A stretch of 64,000 bases of DNA, taken from the NCBI GenBank assembly GCA_963576565.1, contig OY755039.1, forward strand, positions 137,205,369 to 137,269,368, given 5' to 3'. The position numbers and the translations under genes are program-made. The DNA comes from Aspidapion aeneum. Taxonomy: Eukaryota > Arthropoda > Insecta > Coleoptera > Brentidae. The notes beneath the pieces are model-generated. The model had not been told where the DNA came from. It searched no databases and worked only from the letters and a program-made list of their open reading frames with translations. This document shows, piece after piece, positions 10,976 to 23,782 of this stretch. Position 1 is the stretch's first letter, and every line of letters begins with the position of its first letter.

Positions 10976-13820
10976 GGCCGAATTTTGAAAGAAAACAGCT
11001 GCTCTTTATAAGCCAATCTGTCACAATACGGCCGGCAATAAAATAAGGTCAGGTTTTATCCCAATAAGTGTCTACTGTTGATTTTAGTCAAAGCATATTA
11101 TTTTAAACGGCTTTCCGTTTTCGGTCTAGAAGCAAATCATATTACTTTTTGGCAACACACCATTTCCCCCTAATTTGACCCCGCTGAATCTGAATATCTC
11201 TGTTGCCAACTCGAAAAATCGACAGGGACGGAGAAAATCCCTCCCAAACCCCCAAAAACCTGTTTTTTTTTCTGTTTTATGCAATTTTCTCGAAAACTAA
11301 CCTTTTTTATCAAAAATTGCAAAGAACAGTTTTTTGTGAAGAATAAAATTCCCTTTCCAACCATGTATTGGTCAATAAGGTTAGAAAAAGCAAGTAGCTC
11401 TTCAGTGGCGTACGTAAATTGGGATTATTTAGAAAAAACATGTTTATTATAGGTTTTTCAAAATTTTCTTAAAAACTACACTTTTTAGGAAAAAATATGT
11501 AGTATACTATATTGTAAAACATAACATTTTCTTTTAAAAACTTTATTAAAATGTCGGGTTGTTACCATATTTAAGGCTTCAGGGGCGTACTAATATAAAC
11601 TTATTTTCAAAAATAACTGAAATAATCAGTTTCTCTTGCATATTTAAATATCTTTTCTAACTAAGATTTTCAGAAAAAAATGTGCCTTTATTCTTTATTG
11701 AGGATAAGACAATTTCTTTTTAAATGATATATTACAAAGTGAGGTTAATGTTATGATAAATACTTTAAAAAGGTTCGTAAGTTATACCTACTAAAATAAA
11801 ATGTTTCCAAATTAAAATAATTTTTTGATAAGATTAGATATTTTGATTTATCTGAATAAGTTCTTTAAAGCAAAAAAACAACGCTGGTTATAAGGGGAGG
11901 GGGCATAAGGGCCATGGGCCCCCCTAAGTAATATTTTTGTGCAGAAAGTAACAGTAGTAACTTTGACACAGGTGTTTTTGGTTATTTTTTTAAGCATATG
12001 GAACTAAAAATAAAGTGGTGAATCTTATGCAACGGTTTCGGGGGGGGGGGGGGGGTCATAATCATAATTAGGTACTCATTGGGATCAGCAACCAACCTGT
12101 CAACCTGTTAGGAAGAGTGATATTTTTTTGTCTTATACTTATGCAATTTATGAACAGGCCCCATAGTATTAAAAATTTAAATTGAAGTTGAAATTGAATG
12201 AAACCCGTAACAAAAATAATATTTTTTGGCAATTTCTGCAATTTACGGACGCCCCTGGAGAGTTTTCTATACTATGGGTCACTATTTGTGACACACTGTT
12301 TAAAAGGACATTTTATTATCGGACCCGCCGCCGAAGCCATAAAAGGTCGAAAGTACAAAAGGTAAAAAAAAATCGACAAAACAAAATATTAAAAATACAA
12401 ATTTACCGTATCAAGCCGAATTGACCTGCTCAGTCGATCTGGACCCGCGGCCGTACTCTCGATCTTTTGTAATTTCGATCTTTTGTACTTTCGACCTTTT
12501 GTACTTTCGACCTTTTGAACTTTCGACCTTTTGTTTTTTGATCTTTTGTACTTTTGACCTTATGTACTTTCGACCTTTTGTATTTTCGACCTTATTTTTT
12601 CGACCTTTTGTACTTTCGACCTTTTATCCGCCGCTCTTTATTATCCACCGAAAAGCTAATAAGACACAAAATTGGTTAGTTTGGATTGATCTTAAATAAT
12701 TTCTTTAAATTAAGAACACCACTGGAGCGGTAAATATAAAATAACTTCCACTTTGTTATACATCGTTTGAAGGGAAATTTTATTGGCTATGACGAAGTAT
12801 GGAATACATTTTTTGATAAAGAGCTTGGTTTTTAAGAAAATTGAATAAAACGTATGAAAAACATGTTTTTTTAAATGATTTGTTGAAATCACCCCCATTG
12901 ACGGACGTCGCTGGAGAGTTTGCTATAAGTCAAACCCCACCGAGTTTCACATTTTTAAAAAGGGAATTTCCCTGTCTACAAAAAAGTTTAGAACAAGTTT
13001 TTTCATGTTAAGCTTAGTTTTTGAGAAAATTAGATAGAACTTGTAACAAAAATGGTTTATTTTCTGTTTTTTCAAAATTAATTTAATTTACGGATGCCCC
13101 TGAAGTTTTATTTATGAAACCGATTTAATCATGTTATACGTCATTTTGAAGGAAATTTTATTGAGTATACCAAAATGTAATACATGGTTTTCTGTAGATA
13201 TTAGTTTTTTAAAAAATTAAATAAATCTTGGAAAAAACATAGGTATTTTTTCAACTTTTTTTAATTACTTCATTTAATAGACGCCGCTGGAGAGCTTGTT
13301 ATTAGTCTAACTTTATTAAGTTATACCATGTTGAAAAGGGAATTTTATTGTCTACAATAAAGTATATTATAAATTTTTTTTCTTAGAAGCTTAGTTTTTA
13401 AGAAAATTTTAAAAAACCTCAAACTTTCAGATTTTGGGGGGTCTGGGGGGGTTTTTGGAGGTTTTTGCAGCCATTAAAAAAAAATAATATGTTATTATTT
13501 TTTAATTAGACAAATATATATTTTGAATGTACACCTGTGACAATTTGGGCATTCCAGCGGCAATTTAAAATTCCGCCGCCATTTTGGCCGCCATCTTGAG
13601 TATCTCAGCCCCTGTCAATATTTCGAGTTGGCAACAGGGATATTCGGATTCAGCGGGGTCAAAATAGGGGGAATTGCCCATTTGCCAAAAACTAATATAA
13701 AATGCTTCTAGAAAGTGGATTTTCCCGAATCTTGCCTCAACTATGTCACAATACGGCCGCTTATAAAATAAGGTCAGGTTTTATTCCAATAAGTGTCTAC
13801 TGTTGATTTCTAGAAGAACT
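10976..13820. repeat. composite repeat block with inverted 187-bp arrays
   Basis: Direct copies of a CACAATACGGCCG...AATAAGGTCAGGTTTTAT block stand near both ends (about 11028 and 13746). Inside, 11130-11260 is the inverse of 13570-13690 (GTTGCCAACTCGAAA / TTTCGAGTTGGCAAC). Units of the 187-bp repeat are inverted at 11400-11800 and forward at 12240-13450. A CGACCTTTTGTACTTT minisatellite sits at 12340-12630 and poly-G at about 12041. Confidence 0.7.
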
Positions 13821-14480
13821 ATGCTACCTGGCCCTGCTTTATTTTCTTGCAAAAAGGGGCGATGATCTGCATGCGGTAAAAAACGCGAACATTCTATGCT
13901 TTGAAAAGATTGTGCGTTTCTTACTGTGTCTAGCAGTCGCCTCGTGCTCTACGCTCTGAAGCTGATGGATGGTTGAAGAAACAGCCTAAGAAAACTGGAT
14001 CTTTAAGAGAAATTATGGATCTTCGAGGATTTTACATTTGTTCAAATTTAAGATTTTTTGTAAGTATACACGGTGTACAAACAATCCTAATGTAGACCTG
14101 TTAATAGGTAATAGAGGAGGTTAAATTAGGAAAATAGTTCATGTGACGTGGGGTTCATACTCCCCTATTTTCAAGATATGTGATATGAAGAAAGTGCTTT
14201 TTAAAACAAAAATTCAACGTTAAATGCTTTAAATTGCAATATTATATATTATTTTTTTGTTTAAAAAAACATTTCCAAACTAGTAAGAACCTTTTATTTT
14301 GAAATTTGTATTGGAGAACTTGGCTTTTTTTTACATGAAATGTTTTTGTTATGATCTCACTTCTTTTTTAAAGGAATTGGATAATATTTAATTTTTAAAG
14401 TAGTAAAATATGCGGAATATGTTCAAAACTTTTGCAATGCCTTACTTAAAATTTTGAGGTTTTTTAGTTTTTTTTCCATG

Positions 14481-15802
14481 CCCACTAAGCACAAAATCGT
14501 AAAAACCGTTAAATAAATGTTGAATTTTTTTTTCTAGCACAAATTTGTGTTAAATTAAGTCAACTTTTGACATTAAAAAAACATGTAGAAAATCCTTTTC
14601 ATGTAAAAGCATTACCAAAAATATATTTCTTAATAACGTTAAGAAACCAATATTTAAAAAACCATAATTTTATTAACATTAAAAATAATACCATCAATAT
14701 ATGGTTATCTTTATAATGTTTTTCCTAGATCTCATTTCTAACGTTAAATTTAAGATATATGAAGCTAATAAATGTTTTGTTTTTTAAACATTAAAAAAAA
14801 TGATACTATAGATGGCGCTGCCGCATAGTTCCACTACCAGAACGAGTCGGTAGCAGATACGCTTTGTGCAATTTTCGTTAAAATATTTACCTTTTGTAGA
14901 TACAAACATGGTAAATTAAAAGCACAGTTATTAATAATGATAGTGAATACATATTTGGATAGGAATAGACAGCCGTTGTGTGGAAAATATGGTATAGTTA
15001 AAGAACAACAAATTTGTATGCAGTGATTTAAATGAAGCATCAGAAAGTAAGGTAAGAAAAGTAAACAAAAGTAAAAAAAATGTTTTGTGTGGAATATCGC
15101 ATACCTAACGTTATAGGTAATCAGACAGGGAATGCGACAATTTACCACGGACGATTAGCTTCCGGACCTTAAGTCGCGTATTCATTTGAGGCAGAATTCG
15201 CAAGCCTCCCAGTGGGACCAAATGAATGCTTCATTTGCATTCATGCTAAAGTGAATACGCGCCTTGACATTGTTTGCCTTGTATTCACTTGAGCATGAAT
15301 TGTTTGGCTTCGTAGCGAGGCACTTACTACAAAATTGAAGAATTTTAAATTTTATTTTCAGAAGCTACGGATCCGAATTTCCTTTACTGAGTGTCGAGTT
15401 CACGAGAACCTCAACAGACTGTTGCTGCCCTGCGTTTCCAAAATAGAAGAAGAATTTTATGTCCTCACAATATTTCTTGTAATTTTATTTACGTTATTTA
15501 TGTTACTTTATCTTTATAATATTTGAAAAAAATACATTTTTTCATTGTTAAAAAAACATTTATTTTTAAATGTTAGAAAAACATTCCTTTTCCACTGTTA
15601 AAAATCAATATTTTTTCAACGTTCGAAAAACACTTTAAAAAACGTTATAAAAACATAAGATTATTTTTCTAACGTCAGAAAACGGGTTATTAAGCTTCTT
15701 TTTCACTATGAATGTGACGTTAGAACTAACATCCAACCTAACGTTATGTTTTTAAATTAAACGTTATTTTGACATTATTAAAATATTTTTATGTTTAGTG
15801 GG
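14481..15802. mobile_element. DNA element with CCCACTAAGCA-type ends, AACGTT-rich interior
   Basis: Left end CCCACTAAGCA and right end TGTTTAGTGGG are inverted. Both subterminal zones are rich in AACGTTA/AAAAACAT motifs in opposite orientation (14500-14800 and 15540-15780). The middle (15150-15320) contains a smaller inverted GAATACGC-type segment. No transposase recognised. Confidence 0.5.
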
Positions 15803-15804
15803 TG

Positions 15805-16200
15805 GTTTTATCATAGTTCCTATCAGCCTTCCAAAGCTCAGCTCTCTAGCGTTTCTGAAACTTTATATGTATAAAGGAGGGAAGTAAATTAGAATTTTGG
15901 GGTGTGTTGATTTTTTTCTATAGCTTTATAATAGTTACTATCGGCCTTCCAAAGCCCAGCTCTCTAGCGTGTCTGGAAGTGGGCAATGTCACTTTTACAC
16001 AATATTACATTCATAGGGGAGGGAAGTAAATTAGAATTCTGAGTATTTTTTTCTATAGTTTTATCATAGTTCCTATCAGTCAGCCAAAGCTCAGCTTTCT
16101 AGCATTTCTGGAAGTGGGCAATGTTACTTTTACATAAATTTACATGTATAGGGGAGGGGAGTAAATTACAATTTTGGGGTTTTTTTCAGCTTTGTAGCAT
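15805..16200. repeat. three tandem copies of an approximately 120-bp unit
   Basis: Units share CATAGTTCCTATCAGCC, AAAGCTCAGCTCTCTAGCG, TCTGGAAGTGGGCAATGT and GGGAGGGAAGTAAATTA. Copies begin near 15808, 15926 and 16048; a shortened fourth starts near 16188. Confidence 0.85.
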
Positions 16201-16249
16201 GTCTGGAAGTACAGTAGAATTTTGATGATCTATACATGAGTGAGTGAGT

Positions 16250-16955
16250 CAGTTCCTATTCGGTTCGGTGCACACCCTCTAAGATCCCGGGAAAAAAGTC
16301 AGGAAAGTTTTTTTGAAAAAAAATTGTTGGTTCAGTTTGCTTTGGTTCGGTTCGGTTAGATTTGATTAGGTTTCGTTAATTTAGGTTTTTGAAACTTTCT
16401 ATTTTCGTGTGGTTAGGTCAGATTAGGTTTAGTTAGATAAGGTTAGGTTACGGCAGGGTCAAGGGCGGATCCAGAGGTGCTTCTCGGGGGGGGGGGGGGC
16501 TACTCTAGGTGAAATTCTCTTTTGGTAAAAACGGTATATATTTTTTTAAGCAGCATTTTATTAAATTAGTCAGAACTAAAAAGTACAATATTTATTTTGA
16601 ATTTTTATTAGCAAAAACCTTACTATTTACTCATTTTTTGTATATTCAAAAAATTCTCGGGGATGGGGGGGGCCAAGTGCCCCTAGTGCCCCTAGTGCCC
16701 CCCCTGGATCCGCCACTGGGCAGGGTCAGGTTAAGTTAAGGTTTCGTAATTTTCTATTTTCGATATTTTGTGATTCGATATTTTGGGATTCGATATTTTG
16801 TAGTTTCGATATTTTCTAGTTTCGATATTTTGTGGTTTCGATATTTTGTAGTTTCGATATTTTGTAATTCGATAAAATGTAGTTTCGATATTCTGTGGTT
16901 TCAATATTTTGTAGTTTCGATATTTTGTATGTTTTCGATATTTTGTGTTTCGATA
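16250..16955. repeat. half-copy of the CGATATTTTG/GGTTCG composite, interrupted by a hAT MITE
   Basis: Repeats the right-arm order of 9720-10330: GGTTCGGT, GATCCCGGGAAAAAAGTCAGG, GGTTAG runs, then CGATATTTTG units to 16955. The hAT element at 16460-16718 is inserted in the GGTTAG zone. Confidence 0.85.
16460..16718. mobile_element. 259-bp hAT-type MITE with exact 8-bp target duplication
   Basis: Ends CAAGGGCGGATCCAG and CTGGATCCGCCACTG. GGCAGGGT occurs directly on both sides (16452-16459 and 16719-16726), an exact 8-bp duplication as made by hAT transposases. Interior has a 15-G run and CCCCTAGTG repeats. Confidence 0.92.
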
Positions 16956-16999
16956 GTTTTCGCCCTTCCAAATTTTTTACCGTGTAACAAACCCGAGAT

Positions 17000-17620
17000 G
17001 TGGGTGTTGAACTGATCCCTATTTTCGACCGCGATAAATTTAGCGATTGGCGGTGGGAAACTCTGACGCTTTCTGAAAATTATTTTCGGATTCTTCACCA
17101 GTCGGCGCAGGGTTTCCTTAGTGGCTGCTCACACATTTCCAACAAGACAGGTACGTTTTTTCAGGATTTTCTGAATTTATTTTCTTTTATATAACCTGAA
17201 TTACATTTTATTATTTCTAACAGATGAATTAAAATCTTGTGCGAAAATATTAGTGCAAATTACTAAAATTATATTGAGTGAAAAGGTAGTGAAAATTATT
17301 TCGTGCAAAATATGGACTTTATATCATATTTTAAAAGTGTAATTTTTAAGTGAAGACTTTTCCTGGAATACTAAAATAAACAAACCCTAAGGTACGCGGG
17401 GCGAAGTCATGGTGGTGGTCGCGGCCCCTCTGTCCGTACCTTAACTGAACTATCTAGAAAACATTGTGCTTCTATAAAAGCGAAAAGATTTAGAGAAACT
17501 AACCCCTGATATATTAATTTGCCGTTCACGGTTGACGTTTACGGTTCACAGTTCGTAGACAGTTAGCATTTATAAACTGCCGTCTTCCGTTCGCAACCGT
17601 TCGGTAATAACAACAACATA
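17000..17620. other. less AT-rich unassigned segment with possible splice-like boundaries
   Basis: A GC-richer block at about 17095-17152 (CAGTCGGCGCAGGG to CAAGACAG) is followed by GTACGTTT, and TTTCTAACAG occurs at about 17223. It could be a non-coding exon of some transcript, even of troponin I, or a decayed element. A small inverted AAGGTACG/CGTACCTT pair sits at about 17390-17442. Nothing is conclusive. Confidence 0.25.
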
Positions 17621-18080
17621 ATAGTTATTTAAACAACAAGGTTTGCACACGAACTAGACAGTTTGGTAGACCGAGCAGAAGGCGAGGTCTACAAGTCGAG
17701 GGAGTGTGCAAAGAGGTTTTCAAACGAGTTTTTTAGAATATTTTTTATACGACTGCTAATAAAGAAAGAAAAATCAAATTTTTATTTAACTTGTTTTTAT
17801 TTCCGACATTTTTACAACAAAACTTTAAAAATTCAACAATTTTTTGACGTATCTAATCAACAAAACGGTGACGGTTGCTACGGAACTAAGCCAACTTATA
17901 GTGATGGGTGACAACAACAAAAATCACAGTGACGGGAGACCCGTATGCAGAAATGACATAGGCGTGTGCAAAAATGACATAAGCGTGTGCAAAACGTTTT
18001 GCACACAGCGTGCGCAAAATGCCATTTTCAGATCGTGTTCTCCGTGCGCAAAACCCCCTTTTACAAGACAGTGGTATAAT
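17620..18080 (+). mobile_element. repeat family copy 1 (inverted partner at 23783-24325)
   Basis: Shares with the second copy TAGTTATTTAAACAACAAGG, CAGTTTGGTAGA, GAGGGAGTGTGCAAAGAGG and a block with repeated GCGTGTGCAAAA motifs. In both copies an open frame starts MVDRAEGEVYKSRECAKRFS, but they diverge by frameshift and stop, so it is probably not a protein. A TTTTTTATACGACTG motif and its inverse bracket the inner part. Confidence 0.75.
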
Positions 18081-19675
18081 TTTTTTTTTTATAGTTTTTT
18101 TGTTTAAAATGGAGCCTTCAACCTTTTCTGACTTAGGTTTTGTCATAAAGAAAAAAAAATTAAAGGAAACTAAAAGAATAAACCACCTAAGTGTGACGTA
18201 CGTGGCCGACTATGAATCTCTAACGGCGAAAATAAAGATGAATTAACTCCAACTTTTGCGAACGGCAAGGCCAAACTTTGGCCAACTTTAACGAATGGCA
18301 ACTTATAAATCAGGGGTCAACCCATTTCGGACCATACAACAAACCTCATCACGCTATGTAACATATTTCTTTTTAGGCCAAATATCATTTTTAGTAAGCA
18401 ATGAGGTCCGTTCAAAAAAAAATCTTTATTTGCTTGGATTGCGTTCTTTTGTTCCCAAAGAGTTAATCTATCTTTGTTGGCCAAAAATTTTGGACCACGA
18501 AAAAGCAGTTATGATCAAACAGAAGGTTCTCACCTAAATTTTTTTAAATTTAAATTACCTTAAAAAAGTTTCTATGCCCCAGAAAAGTTTACTTATCATT
18601 ACTTAAATGATGCTATACAAAAAAAGCAGCTCCTTATGACCATTAATAGCAGTTAAAGACTACTGCAAAAAAGTTCTAAATATATCAGTTAATTTCTCGT
18701 AAGTTGGATTAACGTGGGCGTTTATAAGGTGATTGATATTTTTTTAACCATAACATTTGTAATTGGCCTATTAATTGACATCGTTTGCTAGAAAGTAAAT
18801 TCTTTGGACTAGAATTGTCGCTATTTTAATTTAATTTTTCTTTACTATAGGACACCGAAAAGTAATCTACAATTTAAAATATTAAATGTCAGTAAAATAG
18901 TACGTAACATAACACTCAGGGAATCCTGAAAAACCAAATTAGGCGGCCGTGCATTTACAACATTTGTTTGGCTTGGCTTACTTCCAGGCCGGGTAGCTAA
19001 TTTTAGATCAAGTTACGACTTTACACAGAGTGATTCAAAAGTCAACTTTAGTAGCATTCATTAAGCTTAATCAAATAAAAAATAAAATAAACAGAGTCTG
19101 ATAGATATATATTTAGAAAAAACTTTAGGAAACATTTTACAAACGCAACATCTCAAAAAAATTAATTTCTGACAATCACTTGCGTAGGGTTGCCAGATTG
19201 CCGAGAGGGCAAGGACAACGAAGGACAATTTTTTTTTGTTAATTGGGAGCTAAGAGAGGAACTTTATTAAAAACTATACTTTTTTAAATATATTTGCTAA
19301 ATGCAGTTTTTTCAAAAATTGTTTGCTAAGTTATTTGTGCTACAAGGCTGCAAGCTGCAAGGATAAAAAAGTTGGTTGGTTATAATAAGTGTTTTCAAAC
19401 ACTTTGAAGTAAACCTCGAAATTTCCCCTGCTGACTTGCCACACAGTTCAAACTATTGTGTATGACTTACTTTACAGCGTTGTCAAGTTAAACTGGCGGT
19501 TGAACAATTATCATTGTGTTGTCCTCAATATTAAAACTGCAAAATTTAAAAAAGATACGGAACATATTTATTTCAAGGTCTGTGGACATTCCAGAATAAA
19601 AGGGGTACAAGCATTTTTTTTTTAATCATAAGTTTATTGTAAGATTGTATTTTTAACCTAAAAAAAACTTAAACA
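18081..19675. other. unassigned AT-rich stretch
   Basis: Some open reading of 60-80 codons (for example 18295-18537) without recognisable family or splice context. A hAT-like TAGGGTTGCCAGATTG start at about 19186 has no visible partner end. Confidence 0.4.
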
Positions 19676-20058
19676 TTTTCACACTTTTCCAGAACACATA
19701 GGTGTAGACTTTTCCAGATCATCCCACGTAAACATCCAGAGATTACCTAAACATGTCCAGACTTTTTTAGAACATTTGTAGACTTTTCAGGATATTTTTA
19801 GACTTTTCCGGAACATTTCCAGGATTTTTTCAGGACATTGCCAGGCTTTTCCAGAACATTTTCAGACTTTTTCATAACATTTACAGACTTTTCCTAACTT
19901 GTCCAGTACATTTTCAGACTTTTTCAGAAAATGTTCAAACTTTTCTAGAACACTTCTCGACTTTTCCTTAATATTGTTAGATTTTTCCTAAATATTTTGA
20001 ACAGAACAATTCCTTACTTTTCTAGAACATTTCCAAACTTTTCCAGAACTTTACATTA
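19676..20058. repeat. degenerate minisatellite, CAGACTTTTCCAGAACATTT unit
   Basis: About 15-18 imperfect tandem units of roughly 20-24 nt with the consensus CAGACTTTTCCAGAACATTT. No coding role seen. Confidence 0.85.
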
Positions 20059-22535
20059 ACGTACAAAGATCGATCTATAAATTACATAAGTTTAAAGTTA
20101 TATATATTAATTAATTAATAAAACCCAGAAAACCACTTTCTTATAAATTTTGTAAATTAAAAAAAAAACTCCGCCACCGATAATCCCAAGTTACCGGGTA
20201 TGCCTTTCAATAAATAATTTTATCTATAATTTATTACTTGATATTTTTTGTAGAGAGATATTGTGAAAAAAAAATATGGGAAGGAGAGCCGAAATAAGAT
20301 CTTTTATAATGGAAACGCCTAGACGGGACTTTTGGGAGTCCTCAAAAAATAGGTCATAAAAAAAGATATAAAATTTTAACATTTTTTCGATTTACAAAGT
20401 TATCTGAAAATTGAAACTCCGAATTCTGACAATATTTTTACCAATGTATTAAAAGAATGGATATCATCGACTTCTATACCCTACGAGTAGACTTGTATAT
20501 AAAAGTAAGAATTTAATGAGCAAGGCAGGGATAAAAATAGAACTTTGGTTTGGTAATTCTGCGTTCATGCAACAACGCAAACCTATTTATAATGGCTTGT
20601 CTTCAATAAATAAGGTCAGTAGCGGCAAAAAATAAACATTTTGCGAGACAAGAAAAATTTTCCGTTCTTTTTCTGGAATAGAAACAACTTTTATTTTGTT
20701 TTTTTTTTTTTGTTTTCTGCACTTTAAAGTACGAGGAACTTCCTTGTGGCCCAAACTAGAGATTAGATTATTTTATTGTTTAGGTTAGTTTGTTGTTTGT
20801 ATTTATCTGGTATCCGTAAAGTTGTATTAAAAAAAATACATAAGATAAGTAAGTAATGCCCTTTATTTATGACAAGCAATGGTTAAAAATAAAATACAAT
20901 TACCGTACTATAAATAAAATTCTTATCTAAATACACACAAAATGTTTTCAATTATAACTTTCAAACTATACCACCGATTTTATTGAAACAAACTTCATAT
21001 TGGTCTAAAAAATTAGACGATGTTTTCAACACTTCAGCAAATCGAAGAACCTAATAAATTGTTATGAGTTTATATCTTAGAGTTTATACTGAGTTTTATA
21101 TGATCTTGTACCTCTCTTAAATTTTGACTGGCTTATTTAAAAAAAGCTTTAGCCTATGTTCTGTACAGGACGACAGTGTGACAGATAATAATGACAGAGA
21201 AAAAATAGTTTCCAACTTACCTTTAACTTTAAAAAACAGTGTCGACTATTTTCGAAAGACTTAAGTGTTTTAACTTCTTTTTGCCATCTTTTCCTAAGCT
21301 AAAGGCACTACCTTCAAAATGATCTGAACATAGAGTTGCATATGTAGGTTGATTTGGAATTCCCAGCAGGAAAATTTATAAATCTTTATGTTTATTGTTC
21401 TTTAGGAATCTAGGAAAAGCTTAAACGAAATTAAGGATCATTTGTATAACAGTAAAATAAAAATTTGTTAAACTTGGATTAACGTTTATATATTTAGATA
21501 TACTGAAAAAAAAAATGTTTTGTTTTAAGATATTATATACAAAACTTTAAATGCTACTACATACATCGTGCCATATAACACACACACACACCACATTAAG
21601 CAACTTATGCACAAATTACTATTAAAAAATAATGTTTATGAAGTGACATTTGAATGCGGGAAAATTTCTTTCCTGCACCGGGAAAGTAACACATTCTGAA
21701 TTAAAATGAGTTAAGGGAAAATCGCACAGTCGTAGAAAAAACTATCTATCGTGACGCTACCTAAGTTTCTTTACCAAGAAGCCTTACTCATGAAATGTTG
21801 CTTTCTAATCGATTTTTTTCTTATTTTGCACAATTTCAATAACAACTCAAATAGTTACTTCTAACTTGTTTTTAAAGGTTTTTAAAATTTTTTTTGTAAA
21901 ATCGCGCACGAAAATCAAAAAAACTTCATTGCATATTACTAAAACCCTGCCCCTCACAGAACACCAGTTGTCCCTGTCTAAAATGACAAGCAGGTTGGAT
22001 AATGGGTGCAAAATATTTCAAAAAAACACAAATAATTTAATATTTTTATACATGGAAAATTTAAATGAACTTATTTCAAAAATGATTTGACAGATTTTGA
22101 AAAAAGTAACACATTTATAATACCTTGCCCATTTAAATAAGGACAATTAAACAAAACTTTCGAAGTGGGTGCATGCATATCACAATATTTCAAGCATTCC
22201 AAAAGCTGTCCTCTTTTTTGTTTGGATAAGTGTATTTTTTTTAATTCTCCTTTTATCCCAAGAAATATATTTGTTTCGTTTTTGTTGTTGCACATTAGAG
22301 CCTGTTACTTAAAATAAAGTCAATAAAAAAATTGGAAACTTTTACGAGACAGACAGGTGTTGCGCGGTGCAGTCACTTGTTGCCTATCAAACTTCTTTAA
22401 AAAACATTTTATAATCATTTAAAATTCCATCTTAAATTTTGGAAGGGTAATTAATTTTGGGAAAATGAAAATAGTTTTGCTGTTTAATCTATTTCCAGCT
22501 ACAAGGGCACAAACAAATCATTTTTTAAAACAATA
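20059..22535. other. AT-rich stretch, no gene recognised
   Basis: The longest nearly repeat-free stretch of the left part. No exon with recognisable homology, no RNA gene. Upstream regulatory DNA of the troponin gene could lie here, but nothing in the sequence proves it. Confidence 0.4.
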
Positions 22536-23398
22536 CGAGGTGTGAAAATAACATTATAAAACTGTTGTAAAAAATCTACTTTATTTAAATAAACAACAAC
22601 TTAATGATGTTCCCCATCAATGTTGTCCCTTTCTCTATCGAAGTCTTGCCGTTTTTCCCTTGACATGTTCTAATATTTTAAAACGGGTTCCTTTTAACGA
22701 TTTTTTCACTTTCGAAAACAAGTTGAAGTCGCAAGGGGCCAAGTCAGGTGAATGTGGTGGGTGGTTAATGAGGGGAATCTTCTTATTAGCTAAAAACTGC
22801 TTAATGGATAGGGCATTGGGGGCCGGTGCATTGTCCTGGTAGAGCAGCCATGCGTTGTCCTTCGAGAAATCTGGACGTTTTTTCCTTACACGTTGCCTTA
22901 GCTACATAAATACTTCCAAATATAAATGTTGGTTCACTGTTTGACCCTCACGCGCCCATTCAATAAGAATAACACCCCTAATATCGAAAAAAAATCAATG
23001 AGCATCGTTATTATGGATGTGCTGGAGCACCCTTCTCGTTCATGATCTTTAACTTCTTCACGACCCTCGAAAAAGCTTTTATGCCACATAAAAATGATTG
23101 CACGACACACGACTTTCCGTAGACATCTTTTAGCATTTGAAAGTATTCAGTAGCCGTTTTTTTGAGATTTATTTTAAATTAATACGTTGCTCGTTCGTTT
23201 GTCATAATTCCGGCAATGAGCTATGCATGAACCGCTTCAAACCACTGCGTAAGCCAAACTAGTAGAGGAAAGGCGACAAGATTGCGCGCGGTTGTAGAAC
23301 GGACATCAAGGTGAATAACTCCAATCGCCCGAGGCGTGGAGATTTAAAACCTGTTAGTACGGGGGCCAGTCTTAAAATTTAATTGTCACACCTCATAA
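22536..23398 (-). mobile_element. decayed mariner element with ACGAGGTGTGA ends
   Basis: Terminal inverted repeats (T)ACGAGGTGTGAAAATAA at the left and the complement of ATGAGGTGTGACAATTAA at the right, about 863 bp apart. Encloses a minus-strand transposase relic. Shorter than a full mariner (about 1.3 kb). Confidence 0.8.
22650..22880 (-). pseudogene. mariner transposase relic (QDN...PCD, DD34D)
   Basis: Minus-strand reading from 22880: KRPDFSKDNAWLLYQDNAPA, PNALSIKQFLANKKIPLINH, PPHSPDLAPCDFNLFSKVKK, SLKGTRFKILEHVKGKTARL, then a stop. The YQDN aspartate and the PCD aspartate have 34 residues between them, as in mariner. The N-terminal part toward 23390 is present only as broken frames. 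Confidence 0.88.
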
Positions 23399-23782
23399 GT
23401 TACCTACCAAAAGTTATTAATTTAAGGCCTTTAAAATTATAAAACGGCTCGGAACACATTTTTATTTAATACATAAAAAATGTTGGTATTGTTTTTTAGA
23501 AAAGACACTCAAAAAAACATCTTCCTACATATAAGAAGATATAAGTTAGGGTTCTACCGTAAATATCACTTTTCCTTTTCTTTGTGTGCATAATGTACGG
23601 TTAACATTAATTTTCAGCCAATGAACGGAAGTTCTTTGTTACAAGGTACACGAAGATTAATATAATGATCTTTTATAGACCATTTAATTACATTAATGTT
23701 CGTGTACATTGAATCAACGATTTTCGTTTATTGGTAGAAAATTGTAAATAAGAAAATTTTAGAGATCTCTTATAATATGTAC

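Noticed and set aside
12004..12013. MEF2-like site CTAAAAATAA (also near 38335)
   Set aside because: Such AT-rich strings occur by chance often in this sequence; no clustering or conservation evidence.
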